A DNA stretch of 64,000 nucleotides, taken from Roseateles_B sp041913905. Lineage in GTDB: Bacteria; Pseudomonadota; Gammaproteobacteria; Burkholderiales; Burkholderiaceae_C. The translations under genes were made by a program, and so were the position numbers. Every line of letters begins with the position of its first letter. The first letter of the stretch is position 1. The stretch lies in assembly GCA_041913905.1 (NCBI GenBank), contig JAYSEK010000009.1:83192-147191 (forward strand), in the 5' to 3' direction. The notes under the pieces are model-generated. The model worked only from the letters and a program-made list of their open reading frames with translations. It was not told the origin of the DNA and did not search any database. Of the stretch, positions 17,963-26,206 are shown piece after piece.

Positions 17963-18598
17963 ATGCACCTGCCCCTCGACTTCAAGGACCGCCTGCTGTC
18001 CGCCACCAGTCACGGCCTGCTGACCGTCTTCGGCCGCCCGGCTGGTGGCCGGCCGTCACCGGCACACAGCCCCGTTGCCCCCATGGGAGAGGCGCAACGC
18101 CGTCTGGCCGGCGCCCTGATGCGCGTCAACCACGTCGGCGAGGTCTGTGCGCAGGCGCTGTACCAGTCGCAGGCCCTTGTCTCGCGTGACGAAGGCCTGC
18201 GCGAACAACTCGAACAAGCTGCAGCCGAAGAGATGGACCACCTGGCCTGGACGCGCGCGCGCCTGGACGAACTCCACGATCGCCCCAGCCTGCTCAACCC
18301 GCTCTGGTACGGAGGCGCCTTCGCGCTGGGCACCCTGGCAGGCCTCATGGGAGACAAGGTGAGCTTGGGCTTTTTGGTCGAGACCGAACGCCAGGTCGAG
18401 CAGCATCTGGCCTCGCACCTGGACCGCCTGCCGGCCGAAGACCTGCGCTCACGGGAAATCGTCGACCAGATGAAGCAGGATGAGGCCGCCCATGCGCAGC
18501 ATGCCCTGGATGCCGGCGCCGCCCAGCTGCCAGCGCCCGTGCCCAGCCTCATGCGCCTGGCTGCCCGGGTGATGACCACGGTGGCACACCGCCTTTGA
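17963..18598 (+). CDS. coq7: Ubiquinone biosynthesis hydroxylase Coq7 (demethoxyubiquinone hydroxylase)
   Basis: Membrane-associated di-iron enzyme catalysing the penultimate hydroxylation in ubiquinone synthesis. The ATG at 17963 (MHLPLDFKDRLL) gives 211 residues, the usual size. The ferritin-like iron ligands are visible: Glu in RVNHVGEVCAQALY, the EEMDHL pair, Glu in LVETERQVEQHL and the final EAAHAQHA motif. A hydrophobic segment (GGAFALGTLAGLMG) fits the membrane-contact helix. It stands alone between a divergent porin and a convergent OsmC gene. Confidence 0.93.
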   Translation: MHLPLDFKDRLLSATSHGLLTVFGRPAGGRPSPAHSPVAPMGEAQRRLAGALMRVNHVGEVCAQALYQSQALVSRDEGLREQLEQAAAEEMDHLAWTRARLDELHDRPSLLNPLWYGGAFALGTLAGLMGDKVSLGFLVETERQVEQHLASHLDRLPAEDLRSREIVDQMKQDEAAHAQHALDAGAAQLPAPVPSLMRLAARVMTTVAHRL

Positions 18599-18653
18599 GC
18601 CCCCGCGGGCTCAAGGTGTTTGGGCTTTCCTGAGGCGGCTCCCGCCGGCCCGC

Positions 18654-19076
18654 TCAGATCTCGACGATCTCGACAGAGGTGGTGATCGCCGCCGTCTTGC
18701 CCAGCATGATGCTCGCGGAGCAGTACTTCTCATGGGACAGCGCGACGGCGCGCTCGACGGCGGCTCTGTCCAGGGCCTTGCCAGTCACCACGAAGTGCAT
18801 GTGGATGCCGGTGAAGACCTTGGGGTCGGTCGCCGCACGCTCCGCCTTGAGCTGAACCTGGCAGCCGCGCACGTCGTGGCGACCACGCTTGAGGATCAGC
18901 ACCACGTCATAGGCCGTGCAGCCGCCCGTGCCGGCCAGTACCGTTTCCATCGGCCGCGGGGCCAGGTTGTGGCCGCCACCCTCGGGAGCGCCATCCATGG
19001 CCAGCATGTGGCCGCTGCCGGTCTGGGCGACGAAGCTCATGCCGTCTGCGCCCATCCAATTGATCGTGCATTCCAT
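18654..19076 (-). CDS. OsmC/YhfA family protein
   Basis: Cytoplasmic OsmC-fold protein of 140 residues, of the class that includes peroxide-reducing Ohr/OsmC and the less defined YhfA. The start at 19076 (MECTINWMGADGMSF) matches the family N-terminus; upstream in-frame starts are poorer. Two cysteines are placed as expected, in GTGGCTAYDVV and HEKYCSASIML. Overall it resembles YhfA more than Ohr, so peroxidase activity should not be assumed. It converges with coq7. Confidence 0.85.
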   Translation of the reverse strand: MECTINWMGADGMSFVAQTGSGHMLAMDGAPEGGGHNLAPRPMETVLAGTGGCTAYDVVLILKRGRHDVRGCQVQLKAERAATDPKVFTGIHMHFVVTGKALDRAAVERAVALSHEKYCSASIMLGKTAAITTSVEIVEI

Positions 19077-19212
19077 GGCGCGCATTGTGGACCCATTCGC
19101 CAAAACCCCGCAGCGCACTCGCCAGGCACCCGTCAAGGGCTTCAGTGCGGCTCTATGTCACGCGCGCGACGCCAACTAGAGATGCCGCTCCAATACCAGT
19201 AGCCTTCAGATA

Positions 19213-19241
19213 TTGCAGCGCAGCATGGCGCAACATAGAAT
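19213..19241 (+). promoter_or_regulatory. Predicted strong sigma70 promoter upstream of ilvA
   Basis: TTGCAG (19213-19218) and TAGAAT (19236-19241) are spaced by exactly 17 bp. It is one of the best promoter matches in the window. Transcription should begin near 19248, about 280 bp before ilvA and about 110 bp before a strong terminator. Confidence 0.6.
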
Positions 19242-19247
19242 CGATTT

Positions 19248-19388
19248 CATTGGGGAAGACGACTGCGCAAACGTATGCGCACACGTTTTGTGCATGAATT
19301 TGCACCTTTTTGGCCCCTACCCTTTGTCTCCTCCACCGCCTCCATGGTGGATTCAACCCGAAGCTGCAAGGCTTCGGGTTTTTTTTGC
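19248..19388 (+). ncRNA. Candidate small RNA or premature-termination leader 5' of ilvA
   Basis: A promoter and a terminator enclose about 140 nt without a recognisable gene. The sequence has two palindromic TGCGCA boxes, an inverted pair GTGCA...TGCAC, a first stem TCCACC/GGTGGA (19332-19351) and then the terminator stem. Short frames exist, for example from 19294 (MNLHLFGPYPLSPPPPPWW...), but they run on through the terminator without stopping. A classical leader peptide is therefore not evident, and the codons are not enriched for Ile, Val, Leu or Thr as ilvA attenuation would predict. It may be a free small RNA or a leader responding to another signal. Confidence 0.45.
19355..19387 (+). 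terminator. Strong intrinsic terminator 5' of ilvA
   Basis: AACCCGAAGC, loop TGCAAG, GCTTCGGGTT, then a run of eight T in total. It is one of the strongest terminators in the window but follows no recognised gene. It lies 145 bp before the ilvA start codon. Confidence 0.88.
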
Positions 19389-19530
19389 CCGCCAAGGCCC
19401 CAGTGCCAGCATTCGCGCACCGTCTCAGGGCCCTTGCTCAAGGGCGACGCCTCGTCGCAGCGCGCGCTCCCCTGCCAAAAAACCTGCCGCTTATGATGCA
19501 GTGCCGCAACACTTGCTTTGGAGTTCGCAG

Positions 19531-21108
19531 ATGGCAGGCCAGGTTCGCAAGCGCCGCTCCCCCTCCACCGAGTCGCAGTCGCCCGCCTTGATTCCTGCCG
19601 GCAACAGCTATCTGCAGCGAATTCTGAACGCCAAGGTCTACGACGTCGCCATCGAAACGCCGCTGGACGCGGCCCGCAATCTCTCGCGCCGTCTTGGCAA
19701 CAAGGTCTTCCTCAAGCGCGAGGACCAGCAGCCCGTGTTCAGCTTCAAGCTCCGGGGTGCCTACAACAAAATGGCCCACCTGACGCCCGAGCAACTCAAG
19801 CGCGGCGTCATCTGCGCCTCGGCCGGCAACCATGCGCAGGGCGTGGCGCTGTCGGCCCGCAAGCTGGGTTGCCGCGCCGTGATCGTGATGCCCACCACGA
19901 CGCCCTCGGTCAAGATCAATGCCGTCCAGGCCCTGGGCGGCGAGGTCGTGCTGCACGGCGACAGCTTCAGTGACGCCTACCTCCATGCCCTGGAGCTGGA
20001 GAAAGCGCAGGGCCTGGGCTTCGTCCATCCCTTCGACGACCCGGACGTCATCGCCGGCCAGGGCACCATCGCGATGGAGATCCTGCGCCAGCACGAAGGG
20101 CGCATCGACGCCATCTTCGTGGCCATCGGCGGCGGCGGGCTGATCTCCGGCGTGGCGGCCTACATCAAGGCCGTACGGCCGGACATCCAGGTCATTGGCG
20201 TGCAGACCCGCGATTCCGATGCCATGGTGCGCTCGGTACGCGCCGGCAAGCGCGTGCAACTGGCCGACGTCGGCCTCTTCTCGGACGGCACGGCCGTCAA
20301 GCTCGTCGGGGAGGAGACCTTCCGCATCACCCGCGAGCTGGTGGACGACTTCGTGGTCGTCGACACCGACGCCGTCTGCGCCGCCATCAAGGACGTCTTC
20401 GAGGACACCCGCAGCATCCTGGAGCCCGCGGGCGCCCTGGGCGTGGCCGCCGTCAAGCAGTACTGCGCGGAGCGTGGAGTGAAGGGCCAGACCTTCGTCG
20501 CCATCACCTGCGGTGCCAACATGAACTTCGACCGTCTGCGCTTCGTCGCCGAGCGAGCCGAGGTCGGCGAGCAGCGCGAGGCGGTCTTCGCGGTGACCAT
20601 CCCCGAGGAGCGGGGCAGCTTCAAGCGCTTCTGCGAGCTGCTGGGGCCGCGCAATGTGACCGAGTTCAACTACCGCATCTCGGACAGCCGCCTGGCGCAT
20701 GTCTTCGTCGGCGTCTCCACGCAAAAGCGCGAGGAAGCGCAGAAGGTGATCCGGCAGCTGAGCCGCCAGGGCTACGAGACGGTGGACCTCACCGATGACG
20801 AGCTCGCCAAGCAGCACGTGCGCCACATGGTGGGCGGGCGCAGCGAGCTGGCAGAGAACGAACGCCTGTTCCGCTTCATCTTCCCGGAGCGCCCGGGGGC
20901 CTTGATGAAGTTCCTCTCCAGCATGCATCCGGACTGGAACATCAGCCTCTTCCACTACCGCAACCAGGGCGCGGACTATGGTCGCATCCTGGTAGGCATC
21001 CAGGTTCCGCGACGGGACAACGCCGCCTTCAAGCGCTTCCTGGATTCGCTGAACTATCCCTGCGTGGAAGAGACCGACAACCCCGTGTACCGGCTCTTCC
21101 TTCGCTGA
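19531..21108 (+). CDS. ilvA: Threonine deaminase (biosynthetic, threonine ammonia-lyase)
   Basis: PLP enzyme that converts threonine to 2-oxobutanoate, the first step of isoleucine synthesis. The start at 19531 (MAGQVRKRRS) has GGAG about 8 bp upstream and gives 525 residues, the long biosynthetic form. The catalytic domain has the PLP lysine in FSFKLRGAYNKM (about Lys73), SAGNHAQGVAL and the glycine loop IGGGGLISG. The C-terminal part (about 345-525) holds two ACT-like regulatory domains (RGSFKRFCELLGPRNVTEF; RPGALMKFLSSM), so allosteric control by isoleucine and valine is expected. In-frame codons continue upstream to 19213 through a terminator and are not considered coding. Confidence 0.94.
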   Translation: MAGQVRKRRSPSTESQSPALIPAGNSYLQRILNAKVYDVAIETPLDAARNLSRRLGNKVFLKREDQQPVFSFKLRGAYNKMAHLTPEQLKRGVICASAGNHAQGVALSARKLGCRAVIVMPTTTPSVKINAVQALGGEVVLHGDSFSDAYLHALELEKAQGLGFVHPFDDPDVIAGQGTIAMEILRQHEGRIDAIFVAIGGGGLISGVAAYIKAVRPDIQVIGVQTRDSDAMVRSVRAGKRVQLADVGLFSDGTAVKLVGEETFRITRELVDDFVVVDTDAVCAAIKDVFEDTRSILEPAGALGVAAVKQYCAERGVKGQTFVAITCGANMNFDRLRFVAERAEVGEQREAVFAVTIPEERGSFKRFCELLGPRNVTEFNYRISDSRLAHVFVGVSTQKREEAQKVIRQLSRQGYETVDLTDDELAKQHVRHMVGGRSELAENERLFRFIFPERPGALMKFLSSMHPDWNISLFHYRNQGADYGRILVGIQVPRRDNAAFKRFLDSLNYPCVEETDNPVYRLFLR

Positions 21109-21198
21109 GCGGCCCTGCAGGAAAGTTCGTGCGACCAGGTGGGGCCGCATGGCGCACAATGCGGCCCAGCCGTACCTGCAGCCGGCCCGTCAGCGTCC

Positions 21199-22317
21199 AT
21201 GTCCATCCACCAGTCCCTGATCTCGCCCACCGCCAACCCGGAATTGCGCCGTGCGCTGCGCGAGCGTCTGCAGCGTCGTGCCGCGCTGGCCGGCGGCCTG
21301 GGCGAGCTGGAGCCCTTGGCCATCCGCCTGGGGCTGATCCAGGACAGCCTGACGCCCCGTTTCCGCGACCCCACGCTGGCCCTGTTCGCCGCCGATCACG
21401 GCCTTGCCGTCGACGGTCTGCCGCTGCTGTGGGGAAAGACCACCAGGGAGCATGCCGACCTGCTGCTGAACAACCGCCTGCCCTGCAGCGTGCTGGCGCG
21501 CACCCAGGGCTTGCAGCTGTCCCTGGTGGACTGCGGCATCGCCGACGAGATGCCGCCCAACCCACGGCTGCAGTCGCGCAAGATCGCCCATGGCACGCGC
21601 AACAGCCGCCTGGGCCCCGCCATGAGCCTGGAACAGGCCCATGCGGCGGTTCGCGTGGGCATGGAGATCGCCGACAAATTCAGCGGCAACGTGCTGATCT
21701 GCGCCGGGCTTGGCCAGGGTGCCTTCGAGGCCAGTGCGCTGGTCATGTCCCGCCTTTGCGACGTGCCGATCGAGGAGTTCATCGTCTCCGGGCCGGACAT
21801 GCGGCGAGACGAGCTGGAGCCACTGCTGGACCTGCTGCAGGCCTGCCAGGCCCGGCATCGGGAGGTGGTCGACCCCATCGAGGTGCTGGCCGCCTTCGGC
21901 GGCTTCGAGACCGCCGTGATGATGGGGGCCATGCTCGTGGCCGCCAGCAAACGGCACCTCATCGTCGTCGACGGCTTGCCGGCCTGTGCCGCGCTCAAGG
22001 CGGCCTCGCTGATTGCCGCGCCCGTCACCGACTACGCCGTCTTCTGCCGCAGCCACACCCACCATGGGATAGACACCGCACTGGCGGAATTCCACGCCGC
22101 AGCGCTGCTGGAGCTGGGGCTGGACAACGCCGATGGCTGCGGCGCCCTGCTCGCCTGGCCCATGCTGCGCTCAGCAGCGGCCCTTCTGACCGACCTCCAG
22201 GAACCGGCCGACGCCCTTCAGCCGCCCCCGCCACCGCCGAGGGTTCGCAACTCGGGCGCAGGCCGGCTCAGCAGCCGGCCCGGCGTGCTGGGCGCGAGCG
22301 ACGATACGGCGTTCTAG
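21199..22317 (+). CDS. Divergent CobT-family phosphoribosyltransferase homologue
   Basis: Homologue of nicotinate-nucleotide:dimethylbenzimidazole phosphoribosyltransferase (CobT), which activates the lower ligand of cobalamin. It has 372 residues from the ATG at 21199. Family landmarks can be aligned by eye: GGLGELEPLAIRLG, LALFAADHGLAVDG, VDCGIADE, LAAFGGFETAVMMGAML, VVDGLPACAALKAA and a C-terminal ADGCGALLAWPM. In typical CobT the last motif is EGSGAALAMP with the catalytic glutamate; here the residue is Asp, and the usual GxGNTT loop reads AGLGQGAFEA. A Pro-rich tail of about 35 residues extends the C-terminus. No other cobalamin genes are nearby. It may be a salvage enzyme with altered specificity or a repurposed paralogue. 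Confidence 0.68.
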   Translation: MSIHQSLISPTANPELRRALRERLQRRAALAGGLGELEPLAIRLGLIQDSLTPRFRDPTLALFAADHGLAVDGLPLLWGKTTREHADLLLNNRLPCSVLARTQGLQLSLVDCGIADEMPPNPRLQSRKIAHGTRNSRLGPAMSLEQAHAAVRVGMEIADKFSGNVLICAGLGQGAFEASALVMSRLCDVPIEEFIVSGPDMRRDELEPLLDLLQACQARHREVVDPIEVLAAFGGFETAVMMGAMLVAASKRHLIVVDGLPACAALKAASLIAAPVTDYAVFCRSHTHHGIDTALAEFHAAALLELGLDNADGCGALLAWPMLRSAAALLTDLQEPADALQPPPPPPRVRNSGAGRLSSRPGVLGASDDTAF

Positions 22318-22349
22318 GTTCTGGCGTCCGGTGGACCGGTCGCCGGCCT

Positions 22350-22979
22350 TCAGCGCAGCGGCAGGCTGTTGGGCCCGGGCTGTTGTGGCGGAACCTGATT
22401 GGGCGGGGCCGAAGGTCCACCCTGTGGCCGAGGCGGCGGCAAGGTGGCAGGCGGCATCACCCCCGGCACCACACCCGGATCCTGCTGCACGGCCATCGGT
22501 GCCGCCAGCGCGTAGGTCGCGGGCTGGGGGCTGGGCATCGCCATGCCTTGCGCGGGCAGCAAGGGGGCCAGGCTCAGCGTGAATGCCGGCTGCCCGTCAC
22601 GGCCGATGCTCACGCTGTTGCCATTGATGGTCAGCAGCTTGCGCTCGCCGTCCACCAGGGCGCCGACCCGCACCGTGCGTGGCGGGCCACCATCCACGGA
22701 GATCAGCGCCACGCCTTCCTGCTCGTGGCCATCCACGCGCTTGGGCGCCACCAGGCCCAGCAGCTTGAAGCGGCTTTCGTCCGGCGAGGGCGCGGCCTCG
22801 GCCTGGGCCGGCGTGGCGCCCAGCAGGCGGCTGAGGTCGGTGCGCGGTGCGGCAGCGTCGGCGACAGCCAGCGTTTGCGCCGGGGCGGCGGGTGAACGAA
22901 GACCCAGGGCCATACCCCAATAGACGATGGCCAGGCCCAGCAAGGCCCAGACAAGAAAGGCACTCAATCGAGCAATCAT
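22350..22979 (-). CDS. gspC: Type II secretion protein GspC
   Basis: Inner-membrane protein whose periplasmic HR domain contacts the GspD secretin. The start at 22979 (MIARLSAFLVWALLG) gives 209 residues: a short cytoplasmic tail, one membrane helix (about 6-26), an HR domain containing FKLLGLVAPKRV, AVALISVDGGPPRTVRVG-like strands and a Pro/Gln-rich C-terminal tail. There is no PDZ domain, as in short GspC forms. It is transcribed away from gspG; the 94 bp between them must hold both promoters. It converges with the cobT homologue. Confidence 0.82.
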   Translation of the reverse strand: MIARLSAFLVWALLGLAIVYWGMALGLRSPAAPAQTLAVADAAAPRTDLSRLLGATPAQAEAAPSPDESRFKLLGLVAPKRVDGHEQEGVALISVDGGPPRTVRVGALVDGERKLLTINGNSVSIGRDGQPAFTLSLAPLLPAQGMAMPSPQPATYALAAPMAVQQDPGVVPGVMPPATLPPPRPQGGPSAPPNQVPPQQPGPNSLPLR

Positions 22980-23073
22980 GCGGCGATTATGATTCAGCGC
23001 TGTAGTGCCGCCATGGCTCCCGGGTAAACCATGCCCCGGGGGCTTCGTCCAATTCTTTGTGGCTCCTGTCGAC

Positions 23074-23517
23074 ATGCAATCTCTTCGCGTCCGCTCCTCC
23101 CGCGCCGGCCTGTCGCGCGGCTTCACCCTGATCGAAATCATGGTGGTGCTGGTCATCATCGGTGTGCTCGCCGCCATGATCGGGCCCGCCGTGCTCGGCC
23201 GCGCCGACGAAGCCCGCGCGACGGCCGCCCGCGCCGATATCAATGCGCTCATGCAGGCCATGAAGCTCTACAAGCTCGACAACATGCGCTACCCGACGGC
23301 CGAGCAGGGGCTCCAGGCCCTGGTGCAAAAGCCCAGCAGCGGCCCCACGCCGCCCAACTGGAAGACCTATATCGACAAGCTGCCCAAGGATCCCTGGGGC
23401 AACGACTACCAGTACGCCAATCCCGGTGTGAAGGGCGAGATCGACGTCTTCAGCTACGGCGCCGACGGCAAGCCCGGCGGCGAAGGCAAGGACGCCGACA
23501 TCGGCTCCTGGCAGTAA
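23074..23517 (+). CDS. gspG: Type II secretion major pseudopilin GspG
   Basis: Main subunit of the T2SS pseudopilus. The start at 23074 gives a 147-residue precursor with a basic leader (MQSLRVRSSRAGLSRG) cut by prepilin peptidase before FTLIEIMVVLVII, which has the Glu at +5. The C-terminal globular domain has the typical YRLDN-like YKLDNMRYPTAEQGLQALV, PKDPWGNDYQY and SYGADGKPGGEG calcium-site motif. First gene of the long gspG-F operon. Confidence 0.96.
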   Translation: MQSLRVRSSRAGLSRGFTLIEIMVVLVIIGVLAAMIGPAVLGRADEARATAARADINALMQAMKLYKLDNMRYPTAEQGLQALVQKPSSGPTPPNWKTYIDKLPKDPWGNDYQYANPGVKGEIDVFSYGADGKPGGEGKDADIGSWQ

Positions 23518-23538
23518 GCCCCTCTGACAGGCCTCTCC

Positions 23539-23988
23539 ATGCAACTCGGCCGCCAGCGCGGCTTCACCATGATCGAGATCCTGGTGGTGATGGTCATCGT
23601 CGCCATCGCCTCGGTGTCGGTCACCCTGGCGTTGCGCGACAGCAGCCAGACCCAGCTGGAGCGCGAGGCCGAACGCCTGGCGGCGCTGCTGGAATCCGCG
23701 CGCGCCGAGGCCCGCGTGGCCGGCATCGCGGTGCGCTGGCGCCCCGTGGAGGACGCCAGCGGCAGCGGCTTCCGCTTCGAAGGTCTGCCTGACCGCATCC
23801 AGCTGCCGCGGCACTGGATGGGTGAAGACGTCCATGCCGAAATCGAAGGCGCCCCCAGCCTGCTGCTGGGGCCGGAGCCATTGATCCCGGCACAGGCCCT
23901 GCGCCTTCGCCATGGCGCCTACACCGTGCGCATCAGCAGCGACGGCCTGGCACCCTTCGCGGTACAGCCGGCCACCCAGGAGCCCTGA
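23539..23988 (+). CDS. gspH: Type II secretion minor pseudopilin GspH
   Basis: Minor pseudopilin of 149 residues. The short leader MQLGRQRG precedes the cleavage/methylation motif FTMIEILVVMVIVAIASV. The remainder (ALLESARAEARVAGIAVRWRP) matches GspH, the pseudopilin linking tip to shaft. It follows gspG by 21 bp and its TGA overlaps the gspI ATG (TGATG), implying coupled translation. Confidence 0.9.
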   Translation: MQLGRQRGFTMIEILVVMVIVAIASVSVTLALRDSSQTQLEREAERLAALLESARAEARVAGIAVRWRPVEDASGSGFRFEGLPDRIQLPRHWMGEDVHAEIEGAPSLLLGPEPLIPAQALRLRHGAYTVRISSDGLAPFAVQPATQEP

Positions 23989-24368
23989 TGGACAGGCCGC
24001 TTCGTCATGATCGGCAAGCGCGCGGCTTCACGCTGATCGAGGCCCTGGTTGCGCTGGCCATCGTCGCCATCACCCTGGCAGCCGGCATCAAGGCTGCCGG
24101 CGCCTTGAGCGGCCATGCCGCGCGGCTGGCCCAGATGACGGCGGCCCAATGGTGCGCCGAGAACCAGCTGACCGAGCTGCGCCTGTCCGGCCAGTTCCCG
24201 GACATCGGCGACAGCGACTTCCAATGCCAGCAGCTGGGCCTGAACTACAGCGGCCACCTGCAGGTGCGCCCCACCCCCAACCCCAACTTCCGCCGCGTGG
24301 ACACGCAGATGCTGGACGAGCAGGGCCAGGGCCTCCTGAGCATCACCACCATCATGGGACGCAACTGA
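23988..24368 (+). CDS. gspI: Type II secretion minor pseudopilin GspI
   Basis: Minor pseudopilin of 126 residues that nucleates the pseudopilus tip with GspJ and GspK. Leader MDRPLRHDRQARG precedes FTLIEALVALAIVAI. The AQWCAENQLTELRL segment is characteristic of GspI. It overlaps gspH and gspJ by one base at each end (TGATG). Confidence 0.92.
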   Translation: MDRPLRHDRQARGFTLIEALVALAIVAITLAAGIKAAGALSGHAARLAQMTAAQWCAENQLTELRLSGQFPDIGDSDFQCQQLGLNYSGHLQVRPTPNPNFRRVDTQMLDEQGQGLLSITTIMGRN

Positions 24369-25108
24369 TGAGCGCCCGCCGCCCCCCTTCGCCCGGCTTC
24401 ACCCTCATCGAGGTGATGGTGGCCCTCGTCGTGCTGTCGGTCATGACGCTGATGGGCTGGCGCGGCATCGAAGCCATGCTGCGCACGCGCGAGATCGCGC
24501 AAGCCAAGCTCGAAGCGACGGCGCGGCTGCAGACCGTGCTCGCCCAGTGGGAGCAGGATTTGCTGCAGCTTGAGGAAAACCGGGACAGCGGCGTCACCGC
24601 CCTGAGCTTCGATGGCGCCACCCTGCGGATCACCCGACACCGCCCGGACGGCCTGCAGCTGGTCGCCTGGGGGGTGCGCGAGGGCAGCCTCTACCGCTGG
24701 GAGTCGCGCGTCGCACGCACACGCGGCGAGCTGCAGACTGCCTGGGCCCAGAGCCAGCAGGCCCTGGTGCTGGACGACAAGCGCCTGCGGACCCTGGAGG
24801 GCGTGCAGGGCTGGCAGGTGTATTTCTACCGCGGCAGCAGCTGGAGCAATCCCCAGTCGTCGGACGATGTAGAGAAGGAAGCCTCCACGCCGCCCGCACC
24901 GCCGTCCCCGACGGCCTCGGGCCCCGGCAAGGGAGCCAGCGTCGGTCCAGGCAAGGAGGGCGGCGGCACCTCGGGCCAAGGCACGGACGGCAACGCGCCA
25001 ACGCGCAAGAAGCTTCCCACGGGCGTTCGCATGGTGCTGCAGTTCCAGGACGGCCATGGCTACGGCGGCCCCCTGGTCCGGCAGATCATGCTGGGACCAC
25101 AGTCATGA
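24368..25108 (+). CDS. gspJ: Type II secretion minor pseudopilin GspJ
   Basis: Tip pseudopilin of 246 residues. MSARRPPSPG is the leader, followed by FTLIEVMVALVVLSVMTLMGWRGIEAML. The central WEQDLLQLEE and the VQGWQVYFYRGSSWSNPQ segments match GspJ. A Pro/Gly/Ser-rich insertion (about residues 175-218) precedes the final strand, making it somewhat longer than usual. The start is fixed by the TGATG junction with gspI; the end overlaps gspK by 4 bp. Confidence 0.9.
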   Translation: MSARRPPSPGFTLIEVMVALVVLSVMTLMGWRGIEAMLRTREIAQAKLEATARLQTVLAQWEQDLLQLEENRDSGVTALSFDGATLRITRHRPDGLQLVAWGVREGSLYRWESRVARTRGELQTAWAQSQQALVLDDKRLRTLEGVQGWQVYFYRGSSWSNPQSSDDVEKEASTPPAPPSPTASGPGKGASVGPGKEGGGTSGQGTDGNAPTRKKLPTGVRMVLQFQDGHGYGGPLVRQIMLGPQS

Positions 25109-26073
25109 TGCGGCACCGTCAGCTCCAGCAGGGCGCCGCCTTGCTGACCGCCCTGCTCCTGGTCACGCTCGTGACCAGCCTGGCCGCGGCCATGATCTGG
25201 CGCCAGTACCGCGCAGTGCAGATCGAAGCCGCCGACCGGGCGCGAGCTCAGTCCGCCTGGATTTTGCAAGGCGCCCTGGACTGGGCCCGGCTGATCCTGC
25301 GCGAGGACGCCCGGGCCAACCAGCGCGAGCCGGTCGACCACCTGGGCGAGGTCTGGGCCGTGCCCCTGGCCGAGGCCCGGCTGTCCACCTTCCTGGCCGC
25401 TGACAAGGAAGGCAAGGCCGACAAGCGCGACGACAGCAACGAAGGCCCCGACGCTTTCCTCTCCGGCCAGCTCAGCGACGCCCAGGCCCTGTACAACCTG
25501 CGCAATCTGACGGTCGGCGAGCAAGTGCCCCTGGCGGAGCTGCGCACGCTACAGCGCCTGTGCGACAGCGCCGGGGTGCCGTCCAACACCGCCCAGACCG
25601 TCGCCAAGCAGCTGCGTGCCGCTGCGGGGCTGAGCGAAGACAAGACGCAGGCACCGCTGATGCCGAAGAACGTGGACGAGCTCACCTGGCTGGGGCTCTC
25701 TGCCGACACGGTCAAGCGCCTCCAGCCCTTCGTGACGCTGCTGCCGCAAAAGACGCCGGTCAACCTCAACACCGCGCCGCGCGAGGTCATCGCCGCCCTG
25801 TTCGAGGGCATGGACCTCGGCAGCGCCGAGCGCATCGTCCGCGATCGCGTGAACCAGCCCTTGAAGACGCAGGACGACATCAAGCGCTACCTGCCGCAAG
25901 GCGTTTCTCCCGACGAGAACCGTGCGGCGGTCATGTCCAGGTACTTCTACATCACCGGCACCTTGCGGCTGGACGAGCGCGTGCTGCAGGAGCGCTCGCT
26001 GGTCTGGCGAGACAACCTGGAGATGCGTGTTGTTGCAAGGGAGCGTGTAAACCTGATGTTGCAAGCGCCCTAG
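25105..26073 (+). CDS. gspK: Type II secretion minor pseudopilin GspK
   Basis: Largest minor pseudopilin (322 residues), cap of the pseudopilus. The leader MMRHRQLQQG precedes AALLTALLLVTLVTSLAAAMIW. As usual for GspK the +5 Glu is absent. QILQGALDWARLIL-like, LYNLRNL and the helix-hairpin-helix-like VNLNTAPREVIAALF are recognisable. It overlaps gspJ by 4 bp and is separated from gspL by 133 bp, the largest gap in the operon. Confidence 0.92.
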   Translation: MMRHRQLQQGAALLTALLLVTLVTSLAAAMIWRQYRAVQIEAADRARAQSAWILQGALDWARLILREDARANQREPVDHLGEVWAVPLAEARLSTFLAADKEGKADKRDDSNEGPDAFLSGQLSDAQALYNLRNLTVGEQVPLAELRTLQRLCDSAGVPSNTAQTVAKQLRAAAGLSEDKTQAPLMPKNVDELTWLGLSADTVKRLQPFVTLLPQKTPVNLNTAPREVIAALFEGMDLGSAERIVRDRVNQPLKTQDDIKRYLPQGVSPDENRAAVMSRYFYITGTLRLDERVLQERSLVWRDNLEMRVVARERVNLMLQAP

Positions 26074-26206
26074 CTTCGCCAGAATGCGCGTGCGAGCGCC
26101 GTGCCGGAGGACCAGGAGCGACACGGCCGCCCGCGTGCGGGCCGCGCCCGCCTCCAAAGTCCCCGGGCCGCCGCACTCCTAGAATGGCCGCCTTTCAAGA
26201 GAGACC

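Noticed and set aside
18595..18612. TGAGCCC/GGGCTCA stem at the coq7 stop as a terminator
   Set aside because: The stem includes the stop codon and is followed by AGGTGTTTGGGC, not a T-run; too weak to list.
19213..19530. N-terminal extension of ilvA back to 19213
   Set aside because: The codons run through a strong intrinsic terminator, have no similarity to threonine deaminase, and a good ribosome binding site precedes the ATG at 19531.
19438..21159. Minus-strand open frame of 573 codons opposite ilvA
   Set aside because: ilvA has all catalytic and ACT motifs; the antisense frame shows none.
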